The position numbers and the translations under genes are program-made. Source: Pedobacter cryoconitis (lineage in GTDB: Bacteria; Bacteroidota; Bacteroidia; Sphingobacteriales; Sphingobacteriaceae). Taken from it: a stretch of DNA of 64,000 nucleotides. A model generated the notes under the pieces. It was not told where the DNA came from, did not search any database, and saw only the letters and a list, made by a program, of their open reading frames with translations. The first letter of the stretch is position 1; each line of letters opens with the position of its first letter. The stretch lies in NCBI RefSeq assembly GCF_014200595.1, contig NZ_JACHCG010000005.1, forward strand, positions 310,001 to 374,000, read 5' to 3'. This document shows positions 9,550 through 19,766 of the stretch, piece by piece.

Positions 9550-12500
9550 TTACGGCTGCAAATTTAGCAATTTAAAGTAGTCTGCTATTTTATTTTTGTA
9601 ATAGTAATTCAGCGAAGGCGGCAATTTCTGTAATAATTCCTGTTCAGCAGCTTGTTTCTTTTTGAACTGTTCTAACAATTTAGGATAGGATGGAGGAAAG
9701 TCTTTTCCGGCTTTGCTTTCTCTTTTCTCATCTTCACTTTGTTCCCTGCTTGCTTTCTCAGCATCCAGTAATTTAGTCAGTACACCTTGCTGACGTTTAA
9801 TCGTTGCGTCTTCCAGTCTTTTATTGATCAGGTCAGACTCTGTTGTTTTCATGTCTTTGATGACCTGGTTTAAATTCCCAAGACCACCACTTCCATCCTT
9901 ATTTTGTTCTGTATTCAGTTTCTGTAAAGCTTCGCGGATCATCTGCTGCTGCTGCGCCATTTTTGCAAAACTTTCACTCATTTCCCCTTTAGGTACACTT
10001 CCTTGTTTGCCTTCTTTTTGAAGCTTTTGCCTGGCCTGCTCCATATTCTTGTTCAATTGCTGCTGCATTTGCTGAAGCTGCTGCATGGATTGTTTCCCTT
10101 TCCCTTTTCCGCCGGATTTAGAATTGCGCTTATTTTTTTCCAATTGTTCCAGTGCTTCATTCAGCATTAAAGCCAGGTTATTAATTGAAGTCATGGTGTA
10201 CTGCTGATTTTTGACCGCTTCATAAGTTCTGCGTTCCGCCAGGTTTTCCAGACTTTTATCCAGATTGAAATTAATCTGCTGCATTTCTTCACCCACCGCA
10301 CTCTGGATCTGAGGAATTCTTTTGCTCAACGCAGACAAGCTATCTGAAATCGTTTTTAAATTATCTTTTATTCCGCGTTGTAACTGGACATTGCCAACAT
10401 AAGCAGGATCATTGAATGCCATTTTCTTTAAACTAAGCATCACTTTTTCCTGATCAAAAGAAGTTTTCAGCAAATGCTGAAGTAATAACCTTAATTCCTC
10501 TACCTGTAGATTATTTTCGGTTTCAGTGGCAGACTGCTGCTCTTCTTTAAGCTGATCAGCCATTTCCTGTAGTTGATCGCCCGCTTTTTGCTGCTGTTCT
10601 GAAGCCTTCTGCCTTTGGTTTTTCGTTAACTTTTCAAGACTTTGTTGTTGTTGTTGCTGAATTTGCTGTGCTGTTTTTTCCTGTGGTTGAAAAGGGTTAG
10701 GCCTTTCTAAAGCCTGGTTTTTAGCATCCAGTTCTTTCATCTCTTTTTTCAGGTCATTAAATTCCTGTTGTTGCTTTTCCTGTTTCTTTTGTAACTCATC
10801 CAGTGAATTCTTCTGGTCTTTAGTAGACTTGCTTAAATCCTTTTGAGCCTTGGCAAGGTCAGCTAAACGGTCGATCTTATTTTGCAGATTTTGCTCAAAT
10901 TCCAATTGCTTATACAATTCCAGGATCCGGTCAAGTTCATTCTTTAAGGATTTATTATCCATGGTCATTTTGCTCAACTCCTGCTGCGTCTGATCTTTAT
11001 TATTCTGGGTAACCAGGCTTTGCAGTTTTTCCAGCAGCTCTTTGGTTTTGGGATCAAGAACATTGTTAAACAAATCATCTATTTTTTTCTGCTTTTCTGC
11101 CAATTCTTTCTTTAAATCATCGTTCTCTGTAGAATTGAAAGTATTTTTCTGTTTAGCTTCCTGGATTTCCTTTACAACAGCCTCCAACTTTTTTTGCTTT
11201 TCCATTAACTGGCCAATATCTTTCTTATCCTCAAAAGTGAGCTCCTTTTTATCCAGTAATGTTTCTCCCAGTTTCTTGCTTTCTTTCTCGACCTGACCGG
11301 CCAGTTTAATTGCCGACTCCATTTTCTGTTTCAACTGGCTGCTTGCGGCATTTGTCTGTTTTTCCAGCTGACTGGCAGTAGGCTGCTCGTAAGTCCTGAC
11401 CATGGTGCGACTTTTTTTAGGCCCGTTCACTGCATCATTATCCGCTACTTCCAGGTAATATTCCAGTATTTGACCAGGCTTGATCTCTATATTTTTGAGA
11501 TTCCAGAAATAGAAGAAAGAATTCTCCAGTTGATTTGCTTTCACAGGAATACCAGTCTGTACTGTTTTTTTCGCGATACCATTTTCTTTAAGCGTATAAA
11601 TGAATTTTAAAGCGCTGAAACCATGATCATCATGAATATTCCCCGTAAAATATAGCGCTTTACGGCTCAGTGAATCCGCAGTTTCTTTAACTTCTATCGC
11701 AGGAGAAAGATCTGCAATGACTTCAATTTTATGGCTGATCGAGTCCTGATGTACGGAAAATTCATTTTTAGGGACAACCCGGTAGTCCTGGCTTTTTTTA
11801 AGTACAGCTTTAAACTGTGCTGAATTATTTGCCACAGGGAGCTCCTGAAGCTGGTTGCCTAATGCAAATAACAATTGTTTCGTATTTTCAGTGGAGACTA
11901 TCCAGGTGACAGCAGTACCTTCCGGTAGGGTTAAATCTCCTGCATTGGAAACCGTTTCGTTCTTTTTCTTCAAATAAGAAGGATAGCTCAAATGGGCTTC
12001 CATCGTTAATACAGCTGGTCTGGGTTTGACAGTCAGGGTATAGGGCCTGGAATCAAAACCACCTGCACTAAAGCGGATTTGCTGCGTCTTTTGCAGGTTT
12101 TTTAAAGTATACCGGAAACTACTATTTGTTTTTTTCTCCAGCTTAAATGTATTAAGGCCTTCTTTTAAATAGACTTCCTGCGGGAGCTGATCTCCGTCAA
12201 TTTTAAGACTCAACTGTAAATCATCCCCTTGTGTAACTACCAAAGCCTTATTCAGCAGTACAAAATCAAAAGGGGCCACTGGTAAAATCTCCTGATCATA
12301 CTTGACGAAGCTATTAGTTCCTTCTTTTAAAATAGCAGGAGCAACGATTCCAATAGCGATAATCAGCACCAGCGGAACTACAAAATACTTAATTAGTTTT
12401 TTATTATCCCCAAGGTTAATCGCTTTACTGAATGGAACAGGTGTTAATTCATTAATCTTCTGATCTATTCCTGCTAAAATTAATTGATTATGCTCAGGGG

Positions 12501-12864
12501 ATAAATCTGCCAGTGCTTTAAGCTGTAAAGTATTCAGCAATTTATCACGTACAGGCTCAAAATGGTTTCCTATAAGTGTGGCCGACTCCTCTAAACTAAT
12601 GGTCTTACTCAGCCTGAAATAGGCAAGAGCAGGTTTAATAATGCCAATGGTTATAGAAACCAGTAAGATCAGCAGATAAGAAAAGAAGAGGATGGTTTTA
12701 ACCAGGGGAGCAGGATGCAGATAATACACCAGTACAAACAAGAAAAGATAAAGGGCAAATAAAAGGGCAAGCGTATAAATCAGACCATGAAGCAATTTAT
12801 TGAGATAAAACTGCTGCCTGAATTCATTAATCTTTGAAATTAAAAGGCTGTAATTGCTATCCAT
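9550..12864 (-). CDS. DUF4175-family membrane protein with long glutamine-rich coiled coil
   Basis: The 1104-residue protein has two transmembrane helices near residues 22-48 and 55-78 and a third near 158-176. A beta-rich extracytoplasmic part (about 190-480) follows, and then some 550 residues of charged coiled coil rich in Gln, Lys and Glu (for example QQIQQQQQQSLEKL and MQQLQQMQQQLNKNMEQ). This arrangement fits the DUF4175 proteins of Bacteroidota, whose function is unknown. An envelope-associated structural or trafficking role is a guess only. Downstream is ybeY; upstream are a terminator and csp. Confidence 0.8.
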   Translation of the reverse strand: MDSNYSLLISKINEFRQQFYLNKLLHGLIYTLALLFALYLFLFVLVYYLHPAPLVKTILFFSYLLILLVSITIGIIKPALAYFRLSKTISLEESATLIGNHFEPVRDKLLNTLQLKALADLSPEHNQLILAGIDQKINELTPVPFSKAINLGDNKKLIKYFVVPLVLIIAIGIVAPAILKEGTNSFVKYDQEILPVAPFDFVLLNKALVVTQGDDLQLSLKIDGDQLPQEVYLKEGLNTFKLEKKTNSSFRYTLKNLQKTQQIRFSAGGFDSRPYTLTVKPRPAVLTMEAHLSYPSYLKKKNETVSNAGDLTLPEGTAVTWIVSTENTKQLLFALGNQLQELPVANNSAQFKAVLKKSQDYRVVPKNEFSVHQDSISHKIEVIADLSPAIEVKETADSLSRKALYFTGNIHDDHGFSALKFIYTLKENGIAKKTVQTGIPVKANQLENSFFYFWNLKNIEIKPGQILEYYLEVADNDAVNGPKKSRTMVRTYEQPTASQLEKQTNAASSQLKQKMESAIKLAGQVEKESKKLGETLLDKKELTFEDKKDIGQLMEKQKKLEAVVKEIQEAKQKNTFNSTENDDLKKELAEKQKKIDDLFNNVLDPKTKELLEKLQSLVTQNNKDQTQQELSKMTMDNKSLKNELDRILELYKQLEFEQNLQNKIDRLADLAKAQKDLSKSTKDQKNSLDELQKKQEKQQQEFNDLKKEMKELDAKNQALERPNPFQPQEKTAQQIQQQQQQSLEKLTKNQRQKASEQQQKAGDQLQEMADQLKEEQQSATETENNLQVEELRLLLQHLLKTSFDQEKVMLSLKKMAFNDPAYVGNVQLQRGIKDNLKTISDSLSALSKRIPQIQSAVGEEMQQINFNLDKSLENLAERRTYEAVKNQQYTMTSINNLALMLNEALEQLEKNKRNSKSGGKGKGKQSMQQLQQMQQQLNKNMEQARQKLQKEGKQGSVPKGEMSESFAKMAQQQQMIREALQKLNTEQNKDGSGGLGNLNQVIKDMKTTESDLINKRLEDATIKRQQGVLTKLLDAEKASREQSEDEKRESKAGKDFPPSYPKLLEQFKKKQAAEQELLQKLPPSLNYYYKNKIADYFKLLNLQP

Positions 12865-13007
12865 TTCTGCTGTATAAAAGCCCGTTTAAGCCGTTTCTGA
12901 ATTTAAAGATAGAAAAGCCTTGTACAGAGAACGAATGTAATTGCTGTTTTTTATGAAAAGGGGCAGGAAATGGCCTTTTTTTATTCTGGATAGATTTTAA
13001 AAGGCAT

Positions 13008-13041
13008 AAAAAAAGCTTCCCGATATCTCATCAGGAAGCTT
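13008..13041 (-). terminator. Terminator of the cold-shock gene
   Basis: An 8-bp stem AAGCTTCC/GGAAGCTT (13013-13020 and 13034-13041) is followed on the minus strand by a run of T (A run 13008-13014 on plus). It lies 24 bases after the csp stop codon. Confidence 0.85.
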
Positions 13042-13064
13042 GTACGAATTATGGTTATAATAAT

Positions 13065-13256
13065 CTAGATTACTTTAACATTGATCGCATTCAAACCTTT
13101 TTTACCGCTTTCAACATCGTATTCTACTTTGTCGTTTTCACGGATTTCATCGATAAGGCCTGTTGAATGTACAAAAATTTCGCTATCGCCATTCGCTGGT
13201 ACGATAAATCCAAAACCTTTAGTTACATTGAAAAATTTTACTGTTCCTTCTTGCAT
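13065..13256 (-). CDS. Cold-shock protein (CspA family)
   Basis: The 63-residue protein is a single cold-shock OB-fold domain. It has the RNP1-like motif KGFGFIVP (residues 13-20) and the RNP2-like motif EIFVHSTGL (26-34), which bind single-stranded RNA or DNA. The length is typical for CspA-type RNA chaperones of Bacteroidota. It is monocistronic, with its own terminator 24 bases downstream and an AT-rich leader upstream. Confidence 0.93.
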   Translation of the reverse strand: MQEGTVKFFNVTKGFGFIVPANGDSEIFVHSTGLIDEIRENDKVEYDVESGKKGLNAINVKVI

Positions 13257-13351
13257 TGTATTATGTATTAATAATTAAGTCTGCAATGTAGTAATTATTT
13301 TTTTATAATCTGCAAATGCTTCATTTTTTGATAAATATAATTTTTGACGAT

Positions 13352-14293
13352 TTATTTTGAGGGTTTTCTCCCGATCACATCTACCGTAATTTCACTCGTA
13401 TGAGGCACGCCAAGAGTGCTACCCGGTTTAATTATTAGTAAATTTTGCAGATATACGCTTATAATCCCTTCCAGAACTTTTTTTCTTGTTTCCCTGAATT
13501 CCGGAAGATTAGTGAAAAAATAACTTAATCTCATTTTTCCTTTTTCGTCTACAAGGACATTGAACTCATAAGCGAATTCTTTATAAGCATCCGGAATAAC
13601 CAGCTTATATTGCGGATAGAGGTAATCATAGGCCTCCGTTCTGCCATTCAATTTATCGACACTGCTTAAACGTTCTACGGTAATCCGGTTATCGCGCGGA
13701 CGCAAAGAGACCACTTGTCTGCCCGCAAATACACTGTCCCTCTGATCTGGATATTTGGTCGCTTTAGCCACCATTCTCTCAATAAAAAGGGTATCTGCTT
13801 TACTTGGGCGCTGTAACTTTCCGGCAGTAGTTTTTAATTTATTTTTGATATAATCATCGGCATAAAATGTCATGTTTACATCCGAACGGATATCATCTGC
13901 AATCTCTTTTTTAGTTACCTGAAGTCGTTGAAAAACAAGGCTGTCTTTGCTGATCAGCTTAAACCTGAACCATTCTTTCGCAAAATTAAAGACATCAGCA
14001 TGGTCATGGTGTAAGTGAAACGGCTGCATAATTTTCTGAGCAGGATCATAAGCCCATACGGTATCAGCAGATTTAAACTGAATAATCCAGCTTGGTTCCT
14101 GCTGAAAACCAGATGTATCGAAAGATAACCCGTTGCTGAAACGGCGTTTTACTTCCGTATAGCGGATCCCTTTGACCGGAGTCACATCCAACTTTACATG
14201 TTCTGGTAATTTTTCTTTCTTCGCTTTCGTATTGCACGCGGTCAGTAACAGGCTGAAACTTACAAAAATAGACAGGGAGGTGATTGCTCTCAT
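13352..14293 (-). CDS. Uncharacterised lipoprotein
   Basis: The 313-residue protein starts with a signal peptide ending in a lipobox (SLLLTA|C, cysteine at residue 20), so it is probably a lipoprotein of the envelope. The mature part is mixed alpha/beta with no motif I recognise; it contains FHLHHDHADVF near residue 95. It stands alone, downstream of the metalloprotease terminator and upstream of csp on the same strand. I cannot assign a function. Confidence 0.6.
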   Translation of the reverse strand: MRAITSLSIFVSFSLLLTACNTKAKKEKLPEHVKLDVTPVKGIRYTEVKRRFSNGLSFDTSGFQQEPSWIIQFKSADTVWAYDPAQKIMQPFHLHHDHADVFNFAKEWFRFKLISKDSLVFQRLQVTKKEIADDIRSDVNMTFYADDYIKNKLKTTAGKLQRPSKADTLFIERMVAKATKYPDQRDSVFAGRQVVSLRPRDNRITVERLSSVDKLNGRTEAYDYLYPQYKLVIPDAYKEFAYEFNVLVDEKGKMRLSYFFTNLPEFRETRKKVLEGIISVYLQNLLIIKPGSTLGVPHTSEITVDVIGRKPSK

Positions 14294-14367
14294 ATAATAG
14301 ACAACGCTTTTTTCCTGTAAATATATCAGGCTTTATTTGCTAATCATAACAAGGGTTGATAAAAGAA

Positions 14368-14403
14368 AAGCCCTTAAGCTATAAAAATATTGCTTAAGGG
14401 CTT
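14368..14403 (-). terminator. Terminator of the metalloprotease gene
   Basis: A 12-bp perfect stem AAGCCCTTAAGC (14368-14379) / GCTTAAGGGCTT (14392-14403) with a 12-base loop is followed on the minus strand by TTTCTTTTATC. It lies 20 bases after the stop of the metalloprotease. Confidence 0.8.
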
Positions 14404-14423
14404 AATAAAGGGAATAGACCCGA

Positions 14424-16931
14424 TTATTTTTTAGGAAAAAGAATATCATTGATCCTGATCACCAGGTCATCATAATGTGCTTTTGTCAAGCTATCACCAG
14501 CCAAAGCCCTTGCTTTAGTTAGCGTTAACAGCGATTTCAATTCAGCTCTTACCAGCGGCCTGATATCCGACAAAGAAACATTAATAGGGGTAACACCATA
14601 ATTAGCAAGGCCTTCAGCACTTGCTCCAGCCGGGGCATCCATTTCTTTAGTCATCAATTGCGTTAGCGTCTCTACATAGGAACGTTGTAAATTACGTTTA
14701 AAAGCATCCGGTCTGTTGGCAGAGAATATACTGGTTTTCAGATCCGTAAAAAGCTCAGGAAGCGTATATGCGCTTGCTGTACCATTCTTCGCCTCATTAT
14801 CCAATAAACGCGCAATACGGCCAGGGGTCAATAAAAGATTTAATGTGCTGGTTTGTACCGCCTTAATCTTATTCAGGATCTGTCCGTTATCAAATTTATT
14901 CAGCTGTTCGTTATTAATCAGCCATACCGGAGTAGTAAACAGCTGCGTATTGAAAAATGCGATTGCTTCTCTTTGTTTAGCTTTAGACAAATAAGAATAA
15001 ACAGTACCTTTCTGATCATTCGTTTTAAAATTTTCGCTCATTCCGCCAACATTGGCTCTTACATGGCCCATATATCTGCCATACTGGGTAATAACTTCAT
15101 TATAGAGCTCTTTCAAATCACTAAAATCCTGCCCTTTCTGGTAAGTCCATATTTCTATATTCGGAAGGATCCGCTTTAAATTAGCGATACCATAAGTACT
15201 GGCTTTCATTGCATTATCTCCTAAATCCTCGCTTTGTAAGCGCGGGTCAAGACTGGTGCCCTGGCGGCCATAATAATACAAAGGATTACCTGCTTTAGCG
15301 ACTGTCCATACATCCAGTTTTGCTCTTTCCTGTTTAGCAGTTAAGTTACCCGGAAACCAGGTATAGCCCCATTTAATAGACCATTTATCATATTCACCAA
15401 TTTCAGGATGTAGTTTAGTTACCCCATCACCAGGTTGTGCGATATAGTTAAAACGTGCATAATCCATAATAGATGGCGCTGTTCCGTGTGTATTGGTAAA
15501 GGTTTTCGAACGAAGGGAATCTACCGGATAGGCATAACTTGAACCAAAATTATGAGGCAGGCCAAGCGTATGCCCAATTTCATGTGAAGAAACAAAACGG
15601 ATCAGTTCACCCATTTGTTTATCATCAAATTTAGCTTTTCTGGCTGCCGGATTAACAGCCGCAGTTTGTACGAAATACCAGTTTCTAAGTAAATTCATTA
15701 CATTATGGTACCAGCCAATATGTGTTTCGAGAATTTGTCCGGTACGTGGATCGGAAACATGAGGCCCATAAGCATTGGCGATATTTGAAGCAAAATAACG
15801 CACAACAGAGTACCTGGAATCCTCTACACTGAAATCAGGATCCTGTGCAGCAGTAGGAGCTTCCTTTCCGATAATGGCATTTTTAAATCCTGCTTCCTGA
15901 AAGGCAATCTGCCAGTCATTAATCCCCTGAATTAAATAAGGAATCCATTTTTTTGGAGTGGCCGGATCAATGTAAATTACAATTGGTTTAACAGGCTCTA
16001 CCAATTCACCACGCATATAAGCCGCAGTATCCTTGGGAACCAGATTCCATCGGTGGATATAGGCCGTGCGTTCTGCTTTTTGGGCATCTGTACCGTAATC
16101 TGTTTGTGATTGGCCGAAATAACCTACCCGCGGGTCTGTTAATCTCGCTTTAACCGGTGTTTTTGGTAAAAGGAGCATCGAAGTATTGAATTCAAAAGTT
16201 ACTGCACCAATACTATTGTCAATCGGAGATTCTGCCGATTTATAGGTTTTGCTGGTCACTACTTCGATATTTATAGGGAAAGTTTTGATCGTATCTACAT
16301 AAGAACGCCCGGCATCCAGAGCGCTTGCTTTATAGGCTTTTCTTAAGGCATCAGTAGCGCCAATAGCCACGACATCACCGTTATAAAAATCGGTAACGTC
16401 AATTACTACACCTGTGGTATCTTTATTGTAAGCTTTAATCTCAAAGCTGGCAAGAATTGTAGACAGGTTCGAATTTTTAACAGATTGATACATATCTGAA
16501 GTGCTGTCGGCTCTTACAGAATAACTGGGTACACGGATAAAAACCTGCTTTCCGCGACGTTCCCATTGCCAAACCTGGTCATTTAATTCTTCTCCTCCAT
16601 ATTGCTGGTTGCCAACAGATACGCCGGATGGGACTTTATTTAAACGGGTAACGACAAGCATTTCACGGTTTAATAACGTATCAGGAATCTCGAAAAACCA
16701 TTTATCATCCACTTTATAAGTTTTGAACAATCCATTTTTCGTTCTTGCTTTTGCAGTAATCACTTCAGAAAATGGCTTCAGCCCTTCCTTTTTGGGAGCT
16801 GGAATAGTGGGAGCGGGCGCCGCAGTTGCAGCTGTCTTTTTAGATTTTTTCTGTGCAGAAGCAGTTTCGCTGCATACCGCACCTAAAAAACACATACCGG
16901 CAATGGCCAGTAATTTAGTTTTTGAATTCAT
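14424..16931 (-). CDS. Secreted zinc-dependent metalloprotease (DUF5117/DUF5118 type)
   Basis: The 835-residue protein starts with a signal peptide (LLAIAGMCFLGAVCSETASAQ), followed by a low-complexity Lys/Ala/Pro segment. The catalytic zinc site is HEIGHTLGLPHN (near residue 450), an extended HExxHxxGxxH metzincin motif. SIMDYARFNY about 35 residues later supplies the Met-turn. The N-terminal half matches the DUF5118/DUF5117 arrangement of large Bacteroidota metalloproteases. It is likely periplasmic or exported; no type IX secretion C-terminal sorting domain is evident. The substrate is unknown. It is monocistronic with its own terminator. Confidence 0.87.
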   Translation of the reverse strand: MNSKTKLLAIAGMCFLGAVCSETASAQKKSKKTAATAAPAPTIPAPKKEGLKPFSEVITAKARTKNGLFKTYKVDDKWFFEIPDTLLNREMLVVTRLNKVPSGVSVGNQQYGGEELNDQVWQWERRGKQVFIRVPSYSVRADSTSDMYQSVKNSNLSTILASFEIKAYNKDTTGVVIDVTDFYNGDVVAIGATDALRKAYKASALDAGRSYVDTIKTFPINIEVVTSKTYKSAESPIDNSIGAVTFEFNTSMLLLPKTPVKARLTDPRVGYFGQSQTDYGTDAQKAERTAYIHRWNLVPKDTAAYMRGELVEPVKPIVIYIDPATPKKWIPYLIQGINDWQIAFQEAGFKNAIIGKEAPTAAQDPDFSVEDSRYSVVRYFASNIANAYGPHVSDPRTGQILETHIGWYHNVMNLLRNWYFVQTAAVNPAARKAKFDDKQMGELIRFVSSHEIGHTLGLPHNFGSSYAYPVDSLRSKTFTNTHGTAPSIMDYARFNYIAQPGDGVTKLHPEIGEYDKWSIKWGYTWFPGNLTAKQERAKLDVWTVAKAGNPLYYYGRQGTSLDPRLQSEDLGDNAMKASTYGIANLKRILPNIEIWTYQKGQDFSDLKELYNEVITQYGRYMGHVRANVGGMSENFKTNDQKGTVYSYLSKAKQREAIAFFNTQLFTTPVWLINNEQLNKFDNGQILNKIKAVQTSTLNLLLTPGRIARLLDNEAKNGTASAYTLPELFTDLKTSIFSANRPDAFKRNLQRSYVETLTQLMTKEMDAPAGASAEGLANYGVTPINVSLSDIRPLVRAELKSLLTLTKARALAGDSLTKAHYDDLVIRINDILFPKK

Positions 16932-17088
16932 TGATAATAAAGAAATTTGGGGTTTGGGTTGAAGACGTAAAAATATCTATTGTCAGCTTAAAATAATGCA
17001 ACGTAATTGCAACGTTACAAAATAGGCCGCAGTTTAAACGGAAGGGTATCTGTATTTTCAGAAAAAGCAATATATTCGGACTATATCA

Positions 17089-18435
17089 ATGGTAAAGAGT
17101 GTAATGGAATTAAAAAAAGTGTACCGTGTTCAGTCGTTTTTCATTCCGGCATTGTTTATTTTACTGTTTCTTGAAGGCTGCTCCATGCAGCACCGGTTAG
17201 CTAAAAATGTCTCTCATTTTATAACGGATTCACCTATTCTCAATGACCATCTTGTCGGATTTGCCCTTTCTGAATCAGATCGTCAGGGGATGATTTATAC
17301 GCAAAATGCAGACAAATATTTTATTCCTGCCTCTAATACCAAGTTATATACTTTTTATGCCGGGTTAAAAATGATACCGGATTCCATTCCTTCTATACGC
17401 TATATAGAACGCGGCGATTCACTTATTTTCTGGGGTACAGGAGACCCTTCTTTTTTGAAGCGGGGAATGCGCGAGGAGAAAACCTTCAAATTTTTAAGCA
17501 GCAGTACAAAGCAGTTGTTTTTTGCACCAGGCAGATATACAGGCAATGTTTATGGGCAGGGCTGGGCATGGGACGATTACAATGATGATACCCAGGCAGA
17601 AATAACCGAGCTGCCTATGATGGATAACCTGGCCGGATTTAAAAATGAAAAGGGGCGAATCACTGTTAATCCACATCATTTTAACGATTGCCTGGTGAAA
17701 GATAGCTTAACTCATCAAAAGGAATTCGGTGTGGTGAGAATGCTGGAAAAGAACGAATTTAAATATCCTTCAGGGGTTATTCCTGCTGATTTTAAACAGT
17801 TGGTTCCTTATCAAACAAGCACTTTAACTACATTGAATCTATTAAGAGATACTTTAGGACGCGATGTACAGCTCATCCAGCTGGAGATGCCGGTTACTGC
17901 AAAGACAATTTACAACAGCAAATCTGAAGATCTTTTCCGGGAGATGCTTTTGCCAAGCGATAATTTTATTGCCGAGCAGCTTCTACTGGTTTATTCGAAT
18001 CAGTTTCAGCAGAAATTAAGCGGCACTGATGCGATCCGGTACGTTCTGGACAAATACCTGAAAGATTTGCCAGACCGTCCGCGCTGGGTAGATGGATCAG
18101 GGGTGTCGAGAATGAACCTGTTCAGCCCCAGGGATATGATTATGCTGCTGAAAATGATCGACAAAGAGGTAAACAACAGGGAAAAACTCTTCAGTATGCT
18201 TCCCGCCGGAGGTTTGCGGGGAACACTTAAAAATGCTTATCCTAAAACGTCACATCCTTTCGTATTTGCAAAAACCGGAACGTTTTCGAATAATTATAAC
18301 CAGAGTGGTTATATCGTCACCAAAAGAGGAAAAACGCTGGTCTTTTCTTTCATGAATAACAATTTTATGACCCCTGTTAAAGAGTTAAAGGCAGAAATGG
18401 CCAAACTCATGGGGTACATCCACGATCAGTATTAA
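17089..18435 (+). CDS. D-alanyl-D-alanine carboxypeptidase/endopeptidase (PBP4, peptidase S13)
   Basis: The 448-residue protein has the three penicillin-binding motifs of the S13 family: SNTK (SxxK) in FIPASNTKLYTF, SDN (SxN) in LPSDNFIAEQ, and KTG in FAKTGTFSNNYN. It trims or cleaves peptidoglycan cross-links outside the cytoplasmic membrane. The N terminus is a signal sequence with a possible lipobox (LFLEG|C), so it may be a lipoprotein. In-frame starts exist at 17089 and 17104, and the second also leaves a complete signal peptide. The protein is close to the usual S13 length of 450-480 residues. It is not in an operon with the flanking genes. Confidence 0.88.
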   Translation: MVKSVMELKKVYRVQSFFIPALFILLFLEGCSMQHRLAKNVSHFITDSPILNDHLVGFALSESDRQGMIYTQNADKYFIPASNTKLYTFYAGLKMIPDSIPSIRYIERGDSLIFWGTGDPSFLKRGMREEKTFKFLSSSTKQLFFAPGRYTGNVYGQGWAWDDYNDDTQAEITELPMMDNLAGFKNEKGRITVNPHHFNDCLVKDSLTHQKEFGVVRMLEKNEFKYPSGVIPADFKQLVPYQTSTLTTLNLLRDTLGRDVQLIQLEMPVTAKTIYNSKSEDLFREMLLPSDNFIAEQLLLVYSNQFQQKLSGTDAIRYVLDKYLKDLPDRPRWVDGSGVSRMNLFSPRDMIMLLKMIDKEVNNREKLFSMLPAGGLRGTLKNAYPKTSHPFVFAKTGTFSNNYNQSGYIVTKRGKTLVFSFMNNNFMTPVKELKAEMAKLMGYIHDQY

Positions 18436-18572
18436 CTTGATATTCTGGTTAGGGTTATGGCTGGGTACTGCAAGACAACCTTACTACAACCGCTTCAAAA
18501 CTGCTGTAAGAAACAATCCTGTACTTTACAATTTTATCACCTGAATTTAAACTGCTTCTCTAATTTTATCTC

Positions 18573-18580
18573 TATTTTTG
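18573..18580 (+). promoter_or_regulatory. Bacteroidetes -7 element of the MFS gene
   Basis: TATTTTTG matches TAnnTTTG and ends 7 bases before the ATG at 18588, implying a very short leader. No convincing TTG -33 element was found at the normal spacing. Confidence 0.45.
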
Positions 18581-18587
18581 TGCGGAT

Positions 18588-19766
18588 ATGCAAAAGTCCG
18601 ATCAATCGATTTATACCCTGCAATTTGGCCTGGTATGTTTAAGCTCTTTCCTTTTTTCTGCCAGTTTTAATATGCTGATCCCAGAATTGCCTGCATATCT
18701 CAGTGCAATGGGCGGAGCTTCTTATAAAGGATTAATCATTGCCCTTTTTACGCTCACAGCAGGGATCTCCAGACCTTTTAGCGGTAAACTGACAGATACT
18801 ATAGGCCGCGTACCTATTATGGCAGTAGGCTCCATAGTTTGTTTCGTTTGCGGATTCTTATATCCTGTACTCACCACAGTTGCCGGATTTCTTTTTCTCA
18901 GATTAATTCATGGGTTTTCTACTGGATTTAAGCCAACCGCAACCGCGGCTTATGTTGCAGATCTGGTTCCGGAGAACAGGTGGGGAGAAGCCATGGGGAT
19001 TCATGGAATTTGTTTCAGTACCGGTCTGGCCATCGGCCCTGCTATTGGAAGTACAATAACCGATCATTTCTCCATTAACGTCTTGTTTTATTGCTCTTCA
19101 ATTTTCGCTTTATCTTCCATCGTTATTCTCGGAAATATGAAGGAAACCCTAAAAGAAAAACAACCTTTCAGCTTCTCCTTATTGAAAATTAAAAGACAGG
19201 ATATTATTGAATGGAGAGTGATTCCGGCGGCTTTAATTACGTTGCTGAGTTATGTGAGTTATGGCGTAATCCTGACTGTTGTCGGAGATTGGAGCAAATA
19301 TCTTGGAACCAGTAATAAAGGCTTGTTTTTTATGGTATTTACCCTGTCTTCCTTACTGATCCGTTTTGTGGCCGGTAAAGCCTCTGACAGGCATGGAAGG
19401 GTTTTAATCCTGAAAATATCCCTTGCATTACTGGCTGTTTCGTTATTATGCATCGGCTTTGCGAATTCATCCTTTACTTTAATGGCCGCTTCAGCTTTAT
19501 ACGGTGTAGCAACAGGAATGCTTTCACCAACTGTCAATGCCTGGACCATAGATCTGAGTGATCCAAAACACCGCGGTAAGGCTATGGCAACCATGTATAT
19601 CGCTTTGGAAGCCGGAATTGGTTTGGGGGCACTGCTGGCTGGCTGGTTATTTATTGACAATATCAAAACCATACCCTATACATTTTTCATCTGTACAGGC
19701 ATTACCATTGCAGCATTAGTTTACCTGCAATTTGTCTGGAAGCCTAAGCTTGCAGCTACAGTTTAG
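18588..19766 (+). CDS. MFS transporter (drug/metabolite efflux type)
   Basis: The 392-residue protein has about 12 hydrophobic segments. The MFS loop motif GKLTDTIGRVPIM lies between helices 2 and 3 and GKASDRHGRVLIL is its repeat in the second half. Helix 5 contains GLAIGPAIG, resembling motif C of proton-driven drug exporters. A substrate cannot be assigned. Its stop codon at 19764-19766 directly abuts the stop of the convergent alanine-dehydrogenase-like gene, with no spacer and no hairpin. Confidence 0.85.
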   Translation: MQKSDQSIYTLQFGLVCLSSFLFSASFNMLIPELPAYLSAMGGASYKGLIIALFTLTAGISRPFSGKLTDTIGRVPIMAVGSIVCFVCGFLYPVLTTVAGFLFLRLIHGFSTGFKPTATAAYVADLVPENRWGEAMGIHGICFSTGLAIGPAIGSTITDHFSINVLFYCSSIFALSSIVILGNMKETLKEKQPFSFSLLKIKRQDIIEWRVIPAALITLLSYVSYGVILTVVGDWSKYLGTSNKGLFFMVFTLSSLLIRFVAGKASDRHGRVLILKISLALLAVSLLCIGFANSSFTLMAASALYGVATGMLSPTVNAWTIDLSDPKHRGKAMATMYIALEAGIGLGALLAGWLFIDNIKTIPYTFFICTGITIAALVYLQFVWKPKLAATV